Shown here in pieces: positions 17,146 through 28,000 of a stretch of 64,000 nucleotides of DNA. The stretch is taken from assembly GCF_005771425.1 (NCBI RefSeq), contig NZ_VBTZ01000004.1:186001-250000 (forward strand), read 5' to 3'. The position numbers and the translations under genes are program-made. Origin of the DNA: Methylocystis sp. B8 (GTDB lineage Bacteria; Pseudomonadota; Alphaproteobacteria; Rhizobiales; Beijerinckiaceae). Each line of letters opens with the position of its first letter. Position 1 is the stretch's first letter. The notes beneath the pieces were generated by a model. That model did not search any database. It had not been told where the DNA came from and saw only the letters and a program-made list of their open reading frames with translations.

Positions 17146-19599
17146 TTGAACGCATATGATTCTCCCGAGATCGCTCATAGAGCCGTCGTCGCGGCGCTGC
17201 GCGACGACGTGCAGCGGCGCCTCACTTTTACGATCGGCAAGGACAACGCCGATGCAAGTCCGCGCGACTGGTTCGTCGCGACCGCGCTTGCGACGCGCGA
17301 CCGCCTCGTTCCTGCTTGGCTCGCTTCAACCAAGCGCAATTATCAGGAAGACCGGCGGCGTGTTTATTATCTCTCGCTCGAATTTCTCATCGGCCGGCTG
17401 CTCATCGACGCGCTGACCAATCTCGGCCTGACCGAGGCGATGCGCGAAGCGCTTGCCGAATTTGGCGTCGATCTCGATACGCTGCGCGCGGTGGAGCCGG
17501 ACGCGGCGCTCGGCAATGGCGGTCTCGGTCGTCTCGCCGCTTGTTTCATGGACAGCATGGCGACGCTCGGAATCGCCGCCATGGGTTACGGCATCCGCTA
17601 TGATCACGGCCTGTTTCGGCAAACGATCAAGGACGGTTGGCAGCACGAATATCCCGAAGACTGGCTCTCCTTCGGCAATGCCTGGCAATTCCCGCGGCCG
17701 GAAATCACCTATGACGTTGGCTTCTTCGGCCATGTCGAAAGTTCGCGCCTCGCCGATGGCATGTTGGCCTATGTCTGGCGGCCGGGTGAAACCATCGTCG
17801 CCGTCGCCTATGACACGCCCGCCGTCGGTTGGCGCGGCGAGCATGTCAACACGCTGCGGCTCTGGTCCGCCCGGGCGCCTGACGCGCTGCGCCTCGACGC
17901 CTTTAATCAGGGCGACCATGTCGGCGCGCAATCGGAGCAAGCGCGCGCCGAAGCGATCTCCAAAGTTCTTTATCCGGGCGATGCGACGCCTGCCGGACAG
18001 GAACTGCGGCTGCGGCAGGAATATTTCTTCGCCTCGGCCTCGCTGCAGGATTTGATCCGCCGTCACATGCGGCAGACCGGCGACATCCACAGGCTCGCCG
18101 ACAAGGTGGCGATCCAACTCAATGACACGCATCCGGCGATCGGCGTCGCCGAGCTGATGCGTCTTCTTGTCGATGTTCACGGCGTAGAGTGGAAGGAGGC
18201 CTGGCGCATCACGCAGGCGACCTTCTCCTACACCAATCACACGCTCTTGCCCGAGGCGCTCGAGACCTGGCCGGTGCATCTGATGGAGCGGCTGCTGCCG
18301 CGACACATGCAGATCATCTATCTCATCAACGCCATGCACCTCGACTCATTGCGCGCCAAGGGCGCGATCGACCCCGCGACGCTGTCCTCAGTATCGCTCA
18401 TCGACGAGCACAACGCCCGGCATGTGCGCATGGGCCATCTGGCGTTCCTCGGCTCGCATAAGGTGAACGGCGTTTCGGCGCTGCATAGCGAACTGGTCAA
18501 GGAAACGGTGTTCAAGGATTTCCATCGGCTCTATCCCGACCGCATCGTCAATAAGACGAATGGCGTCACCTTTCGTCGATGGCTGCTCGAAGCCAATCCG
18601 GCGCTGTCGCGACTGCTCGTCGAAACGATCGGGGCAGGCGTCTTCGATCACGCGGAGCGACTGATTGAGCTGGAGAAGTTTGCTGACGACATCGAGTTCC
18701 AGAATCGCTTCGCGGCCGCGAAGCGCGAGAACAAGGCGCGCCTCGCGGCGACAGTGTTCGAAAGCGTCGGCGTCAGGGTCGATCCTGCAGCGCTCTTTGA
18801 CACACAGATCAAGCGCATTCATGAATATAAGCGCCAGCTCTTGAACGTCCTCGAGGCCGTCGCGCTTTATCAGGACATCATTGCGCAGCCCGCGCGCGAA
18901 TTTGCGCCGCGGGTCAAAATCTTCGCCGGCAAGGCGGCCGCGAGCTATCATCAGGCAAAGCTCATCATCAAGCTCGCGAATGACGTCGCCAAGGTGGTGA
19001 ACGCCGATCCTGCAACGCGCGGTCTCTTAAAGATCGTTTTCCTGCCGAACTACAATGTCAGCCTCGCCGAGACGATCATTCCGGCGGCCGATCTCTCTGA
19101 GCAGATTTCTACCGCCGGCATGGAGGCGTCCGGCACCGGCAATATGAAATTCGCGCTGAACGGCGCGCTGACCATCGGCACGCTCGACGGCGCCAATGTC
19201 GAAATCAAAGAGCGCGTCGGCGACGACAATATCTTCATCTTCGGCCTGACAGCGCAGGAAGTGGAGAAAAGCCGCGCGCGAGGCATCGACGCGCGCGAGA
19301 CGATCGCTGCCAGTCCGCGTCTTTCCGAAGCGCTGCGCGCGATTGCAACGGGCGTCTTTTCGCCGGACGATCCGCACCGCTACGCGCAGCTTGTCGATAC
19401 GCTCACCTATTACGATCACTTCCTCGTGGCGAAAGATTTCGACGCCTATTGGGAGGCGCAGCGACGTGTCGACGCGCGCTGGCGCGATCAGAAAGCGTGG
19501 CGGCGTTCGAGCATTCTCAATACGGCGCGGGTCGGCTGGTTCTCCTCCGACCGCACAATCCGCGAATATGCACAAGAGATCTGGAATGTCGCGGTGTGA
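17146..19599 (+). CDS. glgP: Glycogen/alpha-glucan phosphorylase
   Basis: PLP-dependent phosphorylase that releases glucose-1-phosphate from glycogen. 817 residues, typical. Landmarks are YYLSLEFLIGRLL, ALGNGGLGRLAACFMDSMATL, VNKTNGVTFRRWL and the PLP-lysine segment MEASGTGNMKFALNG with GTLDGANVEI near residue 667. The start is a TTG at 17146 with AAAGGA 6 bases upstream; no better start keeps the conserved N-terminus. First gene of the glycogen cluster glgP-glgB-glgC-glgA-glgX/malQ. Confidence 0.96.
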   Translation: MNAYDSPEIAHRAVVAALRDDVQRRLTFTIGKDNADASPRDWFVATALATRDRLVPAWLASTKRNYQEDRRRVYYLSLEFLIGRLLIDALTNLGLTEAMREALAEFGVDLDTLRAVEPDAALGNGGLGRLAACFMDSMATLGIAAMGYGIRYDHGLFRQTIKDGWQHEYPEDWLSFGNAWQFPRPEITYDVGFFGHVESSRLADGMLAYVWRPGETIVAVAYDTPAVGWRGEHVNTLRLWSARAPDALRLDAFNQGDHVGAQSEQARAEAISKVLYPGDATPAGQELRLRQEYFFASASLQDLIRRHMRQTGDIHRLADKVAIQLNDTHPAIGVAELMRLLVDVHGVEWKEAWRITQATFSYTNHTLLPEALETWPVHLMERLLPRHMQIIYLINAMHLDSLRAKGAIDPATLSSVSLIDEHNARHVRMGHLAFLGSHKVNGVSALHSELVKETVFKDFHRLYPDRIVNKTNGVTFRRWLLEANPALSRLLVETIGAGVFDHAERLIELEKFADDIEFQNRFAAAKRENKARLAATVFESVGVRVDPAALFDTQIKRIHEYKRQLLNVLEAVALYQDIIAQPAREFAPRVKIFAGKAAASYHQAKLIIKLANDVAKVVNADPATRGLLKIVFLPNYNVSLAETIIPAADLSEQISTAGMEASGTGNMKFALNGALTIGTLDGANVEIKERVGDDNIFIFGLTAQEVEKSRARGIDARETIAASPRLSEALRAIATGVFSPDDPHRYAQLVDTLTYYDHFLVAKDFDAYWEAQRRVDARWRDQKAWRRSSILNTARVGWFSSDRTIREYAQEIWNVAV

Positions 19600-19621
19600 G
19601 GCGAGCCCTGATGCTAAGTTG

Positions 19622-19706
19622 CGTCATTGCGAGCGAAGCGAAGCAATCCAAGGGTTCCTCCCCACAGCGTTTAGATTGCTTCGTCGCTCCACTCCTCGCA
19701 ATGACG
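19622..19706. repeat. Palindromic dispersed repeat, CGTCATTGCGAG type, copy 1
   Basis: An 85-base imperfect palindrome: CGTCATTGCGAG (19622-19633) mirrors CTCGCAATGACG (19695-19706), and an inner pair built on AAGCAATCC/AGATTGCTT. A close relative lies at 44699-44780. Such elements are common in alphaproteobacterial intergenic DNA. This copy ends exactly where the glgB start region begins. Confidence 0.85.
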
Positions 19707-19728
19707 AATGCGGCTCAAGGACGATAGA

Positions 19729-21930
19729 GTGACCGACTGGCGCGTCTCCGCGGAAGATATTGAAGCAATCCTCGCCGCGCGCCATGGCGATCCGTTCGCC
19801 GTGCTCGGCGTGCATGAAACGCCTGCGGGCTTTGTGATGCGCGCTTTCGTTCCCGGCGCGACGAGAGTGGAGGCCGTTACGCCTGACGGCCGCGTGATCA
19901 CGCCGCTTGATCGCGTGCACGGTGATGGGTTCTTTGAAGGGCTGACGACGCTGAAAGCGCGCGCGCCTTATCGCCTGCGCGCCTCTAACGAGGCGACGCA
20001 ATGGGAATTCGCCGATCCTTACGCCTTTTCGCCCGTGCTCGGCGCCACCGACGATTATCTTCTCGTCGAAGGCGCCCATCAGAAGCTCTACGAGAAGCTT
20101 GGCGCGCATGTGCTGACGCATGAAGGCGTTGAAGGGACGCATTTCGCCGTCTGGGCGCCGAACGCGAGGCGCGTTTCCGTCGTCGGCGACTTCAATCAAT
20201 GGGACGGGCGCCGCGCGCAGATGCGGAAGCGCATCGACAGCGGCGTGTGGGAGATTTTCATTCCCGGCGTCGGCGGCGGCGCCAATTACAAATATGAAAT
20301 CATCGGGCGGCATGGCGAACTCTTGCCGCTTAAAGCAGATCCGCTTGGTGTTGAGGCGGAGCTGCGGCCCTCGACCGCCTCCGTCGTCGCTTCGAACGCC
20401 CCTTACCATTGGGGCGACGAGATACACATGCGCGAGCGCGTCAAATATGACCCGCGACGTTCGCCTATGTCGATCTATGAAGTTCATCTGCCGTCGTGGC
20501 GGCGCGGCGAAAACGGGCGCTTTCTCGCCTATGATGAGCTTGCCGATCAGCTCGTGCCTTACGTCGCCGATCTCGGCTTCACCCATATCGAGCTGATGCC
20601 GATCAATGAGCACCCGCTGGACGCCTCCTGGGGCTATCAGCCGATCGGGCTTTTCGCGCCGACGCGCCGGCACGGCGACTCCGATGGTTTTCGCCGCTTT
20701 GTCGACCGCGCCCATCAGGCGGGCTTGAGCGTCATCCTCGACTGGGTTCCGGCGCATTTTCCGACCGACGAACATGGCCTGTCGCAATTCGACGGCGGAC
20801 CGCTCTATGAGCATCCAGATCCAAGGCGCGGCTTTCATCCCGACTGGAATACGGCGATCTACGACTACGGCCGCCGCGAAGTGGCGAATTTTTTGATCGC
20901 GAGCGCGCTCTATTGGCTCGATCGGTTCCATATCGACGGGCTGCGCGTCGACGCCGTCGCCTCCATGCTCTATCTCGATTATTCGCGCGAGCCCGGCGAA
21001 TGGTCCCCTAATCCCGACGGCTCCAACGACAATCGCGACGCCGTCGCCTTTCTTCAAAGCTTCAACGAACTCGTCTACGCGCTTTATCCCGGCGTCGTGA
21101 CGATCGCCGAAGAATCGACCGCATGGGGCGGCGTGACGCGGCCGACCTATGCGGATGGGCTCGGCTTCGGCTTCAAATGGAACATGGGGTGGATGAACGA
21201 TACGCTGCGCTATCTCTCGTCCGACCCCGTGCATCGCAGATGGCGCCACAACGAGTTTACGTTCGGCCTGCTCTACGCCTTCACCGAGAATTTCGTGCTG
21301 CCCATCTCTCATGACGAGGTCGTGCACGGCAAGGGATCGATCGTTAGCAAAATTCCCGGGGATGAATGGCGCCGTTTCGCGTCCGCGCGCGCCTATTATG
21401 GATTCATGTGGGGACATCCGGGCAAGAAGCTTCTGTTCATGGGCCAGGAATTCGGCCAGACCAATGAATGGAATTATGCATCGAGCCTCGATTGGTGGTT
21501 GCTTGATTTTCCGCCGCATCACGGACTTCAGGCCTTTATCCGCGATCTCAACCGCATCTATCGCGACCATGAGGCGCTCTATGCGCGCGATTGCGAGGCC
21601 GAGGGCTTTCAATGGATCGTCGTCGACGACGCAGAGAGTTCGGTATTTGCCTTCGCGCGTTTCGGCGCCGACCGTTCGCACCCCATCGTCGTCGTCTCGA
21701 ATTTTACGCCGGTGACGCGCAATGCTTATAGACTCGGCTTCCCGCGTGCGGGACGCTGGCGCGAGCTGGTCAATTCCGACGCCGCGATCTATGGCGGTTC
21801 GGGGCTCGGAAATCTCGGCGCGATTCATGCGCGCGGTGAAGCGTTCCGCGAGTTTCCGGCGAGCGCCGACATTCTTCTGCCGCCGCTGTCGACTCTCTTC
21901 TTCGCATTCGAAACTGATGAACTAAAATGA
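19729..21930 (+). CDS. glgB: 1,4-alpha-glucan branching enzyme
   Basis: GH13 enzyme that makes alpha-1,6 branches in glycogen. 733 residues from a GTG at 19729, which has AAGGA 8 bases upstream; an ATG at 19708 would start within two bases of the upstream repeat and lacks a ribosome site. Domains: GlgB N-terminal (1-105), CBM48 (about 115-205), the GH13 barrel with GFTHIELMPINEHP, HIDGLRVDAVASMLYLDY (nucleophile Asp), and VTIAEESTAW (acid Glu), HDEVVHGKGS, then a C-terminal beta domain. Second gene of the glycogen cluster. Confidence 0.95.
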   Translation: MTDWRVSAEDIEAILAARHGDPFAVLGVHETPAGFVMRAFVPGATRVEAVTPDGRVITPLDRVHGDGFFEGLTTLKARAPYRLRASNEATQWEFADPYAFSPVLGATDDYLLVEGAHQKLYEKLGAHVLTHEGVEGTHFAVWAPNARRVSVVGDFNQWDGRRAQMRKRIDSGVWEIFIPGVGGGANYKYEIIGRHGELLPLKADPLGVEAELRPSTASVVASNAPYHWGDEIHMRERVKYDPRRSPMSIYEVHLPSWRRGENGRFLAYDELADQLVPYVADLGFTHIELMPINEHPLDASWGYQPIGLFAPTRRHGDSDGFRRFVDRAHQAGLSVILDWVPAHFPTDEHGLSQFDGGPLYEHPDPRRGFHPDWNTAIYDYGRREVANFLIASALYWLDRFHIDGLRVDAVASMLYLDYSREPGEWSPNPDGSNDNRDAVAFLQSFNELVYALYPGVVTIAEESTAWGGVTRPTYADGLGFGFKWNMGWMNDTLRYLSSDPVHRRWRHNEFTFGLLYAFTENFVLPISHDEVVHGKGSIVSKIPGDEWRRFASARAYYGFMWGHPGKKLLFMGQEFGQTNEWNYASSLDWWLLDFPPHHGLQAFIRDLNRIYRDHEALYARDCEAEGFQWIVVDDAESSVFAFARFGADRSHPIVVVSNFTPVTRNAYRLGFPRAGRWRELVNSDAAIYGGSGLGNLGAIHARGEAFREFPASADILLPPLSTLFFAFETDELK

Positions 21931-21981
21931 ATATAGAATTGAGGGGCGATGAAGATGTCCGCTTCAAGCAACTCGGGCGGG

Positions 21982-22110
21982 GGTTTCCTCATCCTGAAAA
22001 GGCCCGAAAGGGCCGTCTCGAAGGACGAGGAAACCTTGGGACACGATAAACCTCGCCCTCGCGCTTCGAGACGCCTGCTTCGCAGGCTCCTCAGCATGAG
22101 GGCGAGGTTT
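21982..22110. repeat. Two adjacent palindromic repeats, CCTCATCCTGA/GAGGA type
   Basis: Two hairpins in the glgB-glgC gap. Hairpin 1 has arms GGTTTCCTC (21982-21990) and GAGGAAACC (22027-22035). Hairpin 2 has arms AAACCTCGCCCTC (22048-22060) and GAGGGCGAGGTTT (22098-22110). Both carry the internal CGTCTCGAAGG or CTTCGAGACG block, in opposite orientation. The same family recurs at 38590-38733. They fill most of the 226-base gap. Confidence 0.85.
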
Positions 22111-22156
22111 AGCCGCTCACACGATCACAGGCTCGTCAATCCGATGGGAAGCGGCG

Positions 22157-23419
22157 ATGTCCGCCTTTGAAAATCCGCCGCTCGCGCGCCACGCCATGGC
22201 CTATGTGCTCGCCGGCGGACGCGGCGCGCGGTTGATGGAATTGACCGACAGGCGCGCCAAGCCCGCCGTCTATTTTGGCGGCAAGTCGCGCATCATCGAC
22301 TTCGCGCTTTCCAATGCGCTCAACTCGGGCATCAGACGCATTTGCGTCGCGACCCAGTACAAGGCGCACAGCCTTATTCGCCATTTGCAACGTGGCTGGA
22401 GCTTCTTTCGCACCGAACGCAACGAGAGCTTCGACATTCTTCCGGCGAGCCAGCGCGTCTCCGAAGACCATTGGTATCTCGGCACGGCGGACGCCGTCTA
22501 TCAGAACCTCGACATCGTCGAGAGCTATGATCCCAAATATATCGTGCTGCTCGCGGGCGATCACGTTTACAAGATGGATTACGAGCCCATGCTGCAACAG
22601 CATGTGGACTCGGGCGCCGATGTGACGATCGGTTGTCTGGAGGCGCCGCGCGTCGAGGCTTCCGGATTCGGCGTCATGCATGTCGACGAAAACGACCGAA
22701 TCCTTTCCTTTATCGAAAAACCGAGAGATCCGCCGGCGATGCCTGGACACCCCGACCGCGCGCTCGTCAGCATGGGCATCTATGTGTTCGAGGCGAAGTT
22801 TCTCTATGAAGAATTGCGCCGCGACGCCGCCGATGCGCTCTCGACACATGACTTCGGCAAGGACGTGATTCCCTATATCGTTTCGCATGGCAAAGCAGTC
22901 GCGCATCATTTCGAGCGCTCCTGCGTGCGCTCGGCGAGCGAACAGAACGCCTATTGGCGCGACGTCGGAACTGTCGACGCCTATTGGGCGGCGAACATCG
23001 ATCTCACCGATTTCACGCCGCAACTCGATCTTTATGATCGCAACTGGCCGATCTGGACATATGCCGAAATCACGCCGCCGGCGAAATTCGTGCACGATCA
23101 GGTCGGGCGGCGCGGACAGGCGCTGTCCTCGCTCGTCGCAGGAGGCTGCATCGTGTCCGGCGCGACGCTGCGCCGAACGCTGCTCTTTACCGGCGTGCGC
23201 GTGAATTCCTACGCCACAGTCGAGAACGCCGTCGTCCTGCCTTATGTCGACGTCGGCCGTTCGGCGCGGCTCGCCAATGTTGTCGTCGATCGTGGCGTGC
23301 AGATTCCGCAGGGCCTCGTTGTTGGGGAGGATCCGCAGTTCGACGCCGCGCGCTTCCGACGCACCGAAGGCGGCGTTTGCCTCATTACGCAGCCGATGAT
23401 CGACAGGCTGAGCGCATGA
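22157..23419 (+). CDS. glgC: Glucose-1-phosphate adenylyltransferase (ADP-glucose synthase)
   Basis: Makes ADP-glucose from ATP and glucose-1-phosphate, the committed step of bacterial glycogen synthesis. 420 residues, the normal size. The N-terminal nucleotidyltransferase has [44 protein letters not shown]-type sugar site ([12 protein letters not shown]), GTADAVYQN and [10 protein letters not shown]. The C-terminal beta-helix carries [18 protein letters not shown]. The stop codon overlaps the glgA start by four bases (ATGA). Confidence 0.96.
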   Translation: MSAFENPPLARHAMAYVLAGGRGARLMELTDRRAKPAVYFGGKSRIIDFALSNALNSGIRRICVATQYKAHSLIRHLQRGWSFFRTERNESFDILPASQRVSEDHWYLGTADAVYQNLDIVESYDPKYIVLLAGDHVYKMDYEPMLQQHVDSGADVTIGCLEAPRVEASGFGVMHVDENDRILSFIEKPRDPPAMPGHPDRALVSMGIYVFEAKFLYEELRRDAADALSTHDFGKDVIPYIVSHGKAVAHHFERSCVRSASEQNAYWRDVGTVDAYWAANIDLTDFTPQLDLYDRNWPIWTYAEITPPAKFVHDQVGRRGQALSSLVAGGCIVSGATLRRTLLFTGVRVNSYATVENAVVLPYVDVGRSARLANVVVDRGVQIPQGLVVGEDPQFDAARFRRTEGGVCLITQPMIDRLSA

Positions 23420-24870
23420 GTTCGCTACGCGCGCTCGCCATCGCTTCGGAAATGGCGCCCTTCGTCAAGACTGGCGGACTGGCGGATGTCGTCGGCGCGC
23501 TACCGCATGCGCTCGCCGACGAAAACATCGAATTGCGCACGCTTATTCCGGGCTATCCCGACGTTCTCGCGACGCTACGAGCAGGCGACACGGTTCTTGA
23601 GTTCGATGATCTCTTTGGCGGTCCCGCATGGGTTCATGCCGCCCGCCATCATGGCGTCGTGATCTACACGCTCATTGCGCCACATCTTTATGCGCGCGAA
23701 GGCGGACTTTATACAGGGTGCGATGGCGTCGATTATCCCGACAACGCCTTTCGCTTCGCCGCGCTGGCTTGGGCGGGCGCGCAGATCGGGCTTGGCGCGG
23801 ATGGATTTGCGCCTGACGTGGTGCATGCGCATGACTGGCAAGCGGCGCTTGCGCCAGCCTATATGCATTATGCTGATCATCCGCGGCCGGCCACGATCGT
23901 CAGCATTCACAACATCGCCTTTCAGGGTAAATTCCCAAAGGCGCTGCTCGAACCGCTGCGCCTGCCGCAGCGCGCTTTTTCGATCGATGGCGTCGAATAT
24001 TACGGCGGGATCGGCTTCTTGAAGGCCGGCCTGCAACTCGCAGACCGCATTACCACGGTGTCGCCAAGCTATGCGCGCGAGATTGAAACGCCAGAATTCG
24101 GCATGGGCCTCGAGGGACTCTTGCGGGCGCGGGCGGGCCACGTAAGCGGCATTTTGAACGGCGTCGACGAGGAGGCGTGGAACCCGGCGACCGATACGCA
24201 TATTGAAACGCTCTATGATCATTGGAGTCTGGCGTCACGCGCCAAGAACAAAGCCGCTTTGCAGAAGCGCCTGGGGCTGCGCGTCGAGCCCGATGCTTTT
24301 CTCGTCGGCGTCGTCAGCCGCCTGACCTGGCAAAAGGGGCTCGACCTGCTGCTCGAAGTTTTGCCGCAGCTCATGAGCGGGCGTGCGCAACTCGCGCTGC
24401 TCGGCGCCGGCGACGAGGCGCTTGAAGAAGAATTCGCGGCCGCAGAGTCGGCGCATAAGGGCCGTGTCGGCGTTCATATCGGCTACAGTGAAGAGCTTGC
24501 GCATATGATTCAGGCCGGCGCCGACGCCTTTCTTGTCCCCTCGCGCTTCGAGCCTTGCGGGCTGACGCAGCTTTATGCGCTGCGTTACGGCGCCGTGCCG
24601 ATCGTCTCGCGCGTTGGCGGATTGAAAGACACGATCATCGACGCCAATGAAATGGCGTTGCAAGCTGAAGTCGCGACAGGGCTGCAATTTTCGCCGACGA
24701 CTGCGGAAGCGCTCGCCATGGCGCTGCGCGAAGCCGAACGGCTGTTCGGCGACGCCGAGACATGGCGCAAGATTCAGGTCAGCGGCATGAGGACAGACGT
24801 GTCCTGGCGCAATCCGGCGCGCCGCTACGCCACGCTGTTTCGCGACGCGGTCATCGCGAAAGTTGGGTGA
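23416..24870 (+). CDS. glgA: Glycogen synthase (ADP-glucose type)
   Basis: GT5 glycosyltransferase that extends alpha-1,4-glucan from ADP-glucose. 484 residues, typical. The N-terminal ADP-glucose motif is [31 protein letters not shown] and [10 protein letters not shown] lie in the middle; the C-terminal half has [13 protein letters not shown] and the retaining-GT motif [19 protein letters not shown] use the ATG at 23416, which overlaps the glgC stop (ATGA); the upstream frame to 23377 is inside glgC. Confidence 0.96.
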   Translation: MSSLRALAIASEMAPFVKTGGLADVVGALPHALADENIELRTLIPGYPDVLATLRAGDTVLEFDDLFGGPAWVHAARHHGVVIYTLIAPHLYAREGGLYTGCDGVDYPDNAFRFAALAWAGAQIGLGADGFAPDVVHAHDWQAALAPAYMHYADHPRPATIVSIHNIAFQGKFPKALLEPLRLPQRAFSIDGVEYYGGIGFLKAGLQLADRITTVSPSYAREIETPEFGMGLEGLLRARAGHVSGILNGVDEEAWNPATDTHIETLYDHWSLASRAKNKAALQKRLGLRVEPDAFLVGVVSRLTWQKGLDLLLEVLPQLMSGRAQLALLGAGDEALEEEFAAAESAHKGRVGVHIGYSEELAHMIQAGADAFLVPSRFEPCGLTQLYALRYGAVPIVSRVGGLKDTIIDANEMALQAEVATGLQFSPTTAEALAMALREAERLFGDAETWRKIQVSGMRTDVSWRNPARRYATLFRDAVIAKVG

Positions 24871-24890
24871 CGCCTCGCAAATCCACTGTC

Positions 24891-25015
24891 ATGGCCGGCC
24901 TTGTGCCGGCCATCCACGCTTTAATTCGGCGCAACGATGCAAGTATGCGGAATGCCTCTATTCATACTCGCCCAATTAGGCTGTGGGGATGCCCGCGACA
25001 AGCATGGGCATGACG
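24891..25015. repeat. Palindromic repeat ATGGCCGGC family plus a related half element
   Basis: A perfect 9-base-pair hairpin ATGGCCGGC/GCCGGCCAT (24891-24899, 24905-24913) inside the context GTCATGGCC...GGCCATCCACG. About 75 bases on, a shorter inverted pair GATGCCC/GGGCATG (24988-25012) with the same CATGACG flank looks like an eroded relative. The same family has a copy at 60652-60674. They fill the glgA to glgX/malQ gap. Confidence 0.75.
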
Positions 25016-25031
25016 AATCGGGGAGATCCAA

Positions 25032-28000
25032 ATGATTGGCCTCCTCACAGATGGCGCGCCGGAGCCGCTTGGCGTCACGCCAGATGAGAGCGGCGCGAAT
25101 GTCGCTATCTTTTCTGCGCACGCTAAATCGATCGAGCTTTGTCTTTTTAATGAAGCTGACGAAGAAATTGCGCGCATAAAATTGCCGGCGCGCAGCGGCG
25201 ACGTTTTTCATGGATATATCGAAGGTTTGAGAGAAGGCCAGCGCTACGGCTTTCGCGCTTATGGACCCGATGCGCCCCACGACGGCCATCGCTTCAATCC
25301 AGCGAAACTTCTCGTCGATCCTTACGCGCTCGCGCTCGACCGCGCCTTCACGCTGCATCCTTCGTTGTTCGCTTATGGCGAGGCGGCGGGCGCCGATAGC
25401 GCCGTGCATCTGCCGAAGGCGATCATCACGAAGCCGGTCTACGCGGATTCGGCGCGGCTCAGACATCCGTGGGCCGATACGATCATCTACGAGCTTCACG
25501 TCAAAGGCTTCACCGCGCTTCATCCTGACATTCCGCCGCATCTGCGCGGGACCTTCGCCGGTCTCGCGCATGACGCGGCGATCGCGCATTTAAAGCGCCT
25601 CGGCGTGACGACGCTGGAGCTACTGCCTTGCGCCGCATGGATCGACGAACGTCATCTGCCGCCGCTCGGCCTCTCTGATTACTGGGGCTACAACCCGATC
25701 GCGATGATGGCGCCCGATCCGCGTCTGGCGCCGGGCGGCTGGCGCGAAGTTCGGGGAGCCGTCGCGAGGCTCCATGACTCCGGATTCGAAGTCATCCTCG
25801 ACGTCGTGTTCAACCATACGGGCGAGAGCGACGAATTCGGTCCGACGGTCTCTTTCCGCGGACTCGACAACGCCAGCTACTACCGGCTCGCAGAAGATCG
25901 CGCGCGTTATGCTAATGACTCGGCCTGCGGCAATGTTCTCGACTGCGCGCGCGCGCCTGTCGTTCGCCTCATCATGGATGCGCTGCGCGCATGGGCGCTG
26001 TATGGCGGCGTCGATGGCTTCCGTTTCGATCTGGCGCCGACGCTCGCGCGTGGTTCTTCGTGGTTTAATCGCGACGCGCCGTTTCTTTCAGCGCTGCTGC
26101 AAGATCCCATATTGCGGGATTTGAAGCTTATCGCCGAGCCCTGGGACCTCGGCCCCGGCGGCTATCAGCTCGGCAAGTTTCCCGAGCCTTTCGCCGAATG
26201 GAACGATCGCTACAAGGATAGCGCGCGGCGATTCTGGCGCGGCGATTCCTGCGGCGTCGCCGAGCTCGCGACGCGCTTCGCCGGCTCGCAGGATGTCTTT
26301 TTGCGCAGACGTCCTTCGCGCAGCGTCAATTTCATCGTGGCGCATGACGGCTTTACGCTGCGCGATCTCGTCTCCTATGCGCATAAGCATAATGAAGCGA
26401 ACGGCGAAGAGAACCGCGACGGCGCTGACCACAATCTCTCCTGGAACAGTGGCGTCGAAGGCGAGAGCGAAGACGCAGCGATCAATGCGGCGCGCGCGCG
26501 AGACGCGCGCAATCTGCTCGCGACGCTGCTTTTCTCGCGCGGGACGCCGATGCTCCTCATGGGCTCGGAACTTGGCAAGGCGCAGTCCGGCAACAATAAT
26601 GCCTATGCGCAGGATAACGCCCTCTCATGGATCGATTGGGCGCAAGCCGACGAGCAGCTGATCGAAACAACGGCGAAGCTCATCGCGCTTCGCAAGCGGC
26701 ATACAGCATTGCGCGATGATCGCTTTCTTGATGGCGAATCGCATGACGCTGCGCTCATCCCCGACGTCGAATGGCTGCGCCCTGACGGCGCGCCGATGCG
26801 CGAAGATGATTGGCGCGACGGCGACGCACAAACGCTTGTGGCGGCGCTTTATGCCGAAGACGACCGCGTCATCGTCGTTCTGCATCGCGGTTCGCAGAAG
26901 ATCGTCATGCGACCCTCGCCTGCCCGAGAAAATCACGGCTGGAAATTGGCGTTCAGTTCAGCAATGGACGGCGCGGACGAAGATGTTGAAGGAAGCCTCT
27001 TCGTCGCACCGAGCTCGGTGACGTTTCTCGTCGAAGAGAGGCGCGTGTTGCGCCGATCCTCAGGGCCTGTTCCGGAAGAAATGCTGTCGCGTCTTGCCGA
27101 GGCCGCAGGCGTTCAAAGACAGTGGCGGAGCGTAGAAGGGGCCCTGCATGACGTTCCCCGCGAAACGGTCTCAGCGTTGCTGGCGCAACTCGGCTTTCCG
27201 GCGGGCACGCTCAACGACGTCCGCGACAGTCTCGCGCGGCTTTCCGATTTTCGCGATAGGCGCGCCCTGCCGGAGAGTTGCTCGGCGAAGGAGGGCGAGT
27301 CTTTCACCCTTCGGCTCGCCGCGCGCGACGGCCGCATCCCGGGCTGGATCATCGCCACGCACGAAGACGGAAGCAAGTCGCGCATTGCGCTACGCGCAGA
27401 AAACGCCACGCCGACCACATGGCAGGGACTTGACGGAAGACGCTGTGAAGGGGTCGAGGCGCGGCTTCCACCACTTCCGGCGGGTCGTCATCGCTTGTCG
27501 CTCGAGAGCGGCGAGATTTGTGCGCTCACTGTCGCGACGATGCGCTGCCATTTGCCGGAGGATGCGCGACGCGAGTTCGGCATTTCCGCGCAGCTTTATT
27601 CCGTGCGTCGCGACGGCGATCAGGGAATCGGCGACTTTTCGACGCTCGTGGAACTTGCGTGCGTTGGCGCGAATGCCGGCGCTGCGCTCATTGCGATCAA
27701 TCCGTTGCACGCTCTGTTTGCGCAAGATCGCTCACACGCCAGCCCGTATTATCCTTCCGACCGGCGCTTCCTTGATCCCCTTTATATCGACGTCGCTAAC
27801 TTGGCGCGCACGCTTGGCGCTGCAATCGATTTCGATGAGAGTTCTGCGGTCGCGCTCCGCGCCGTTCCAGAGGTCGACTATCCTGGCGTTCATACGTTGA
27901 AGATGGCGGCGCTCGAGCGCGCTTTCGAAGGTTTCCTCGATCTCATGCGCCGCCAGCCTGATGCGACGCCCGCTGCGTCGTTCTCGCGCTTCATCGCCCA

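Noticed and set aside
19624-21828. 734-codon minus-strand open frame opposite glgB
   Set aside because: Mirror of a high-GC coding region; no ribosome site or recognisable domain, and glgB is certain.
21982-22110. CRISPR array
   Set aside because: Repeats are palindromes in inverted pairs, not equal direct repeats with regular unique spacers.
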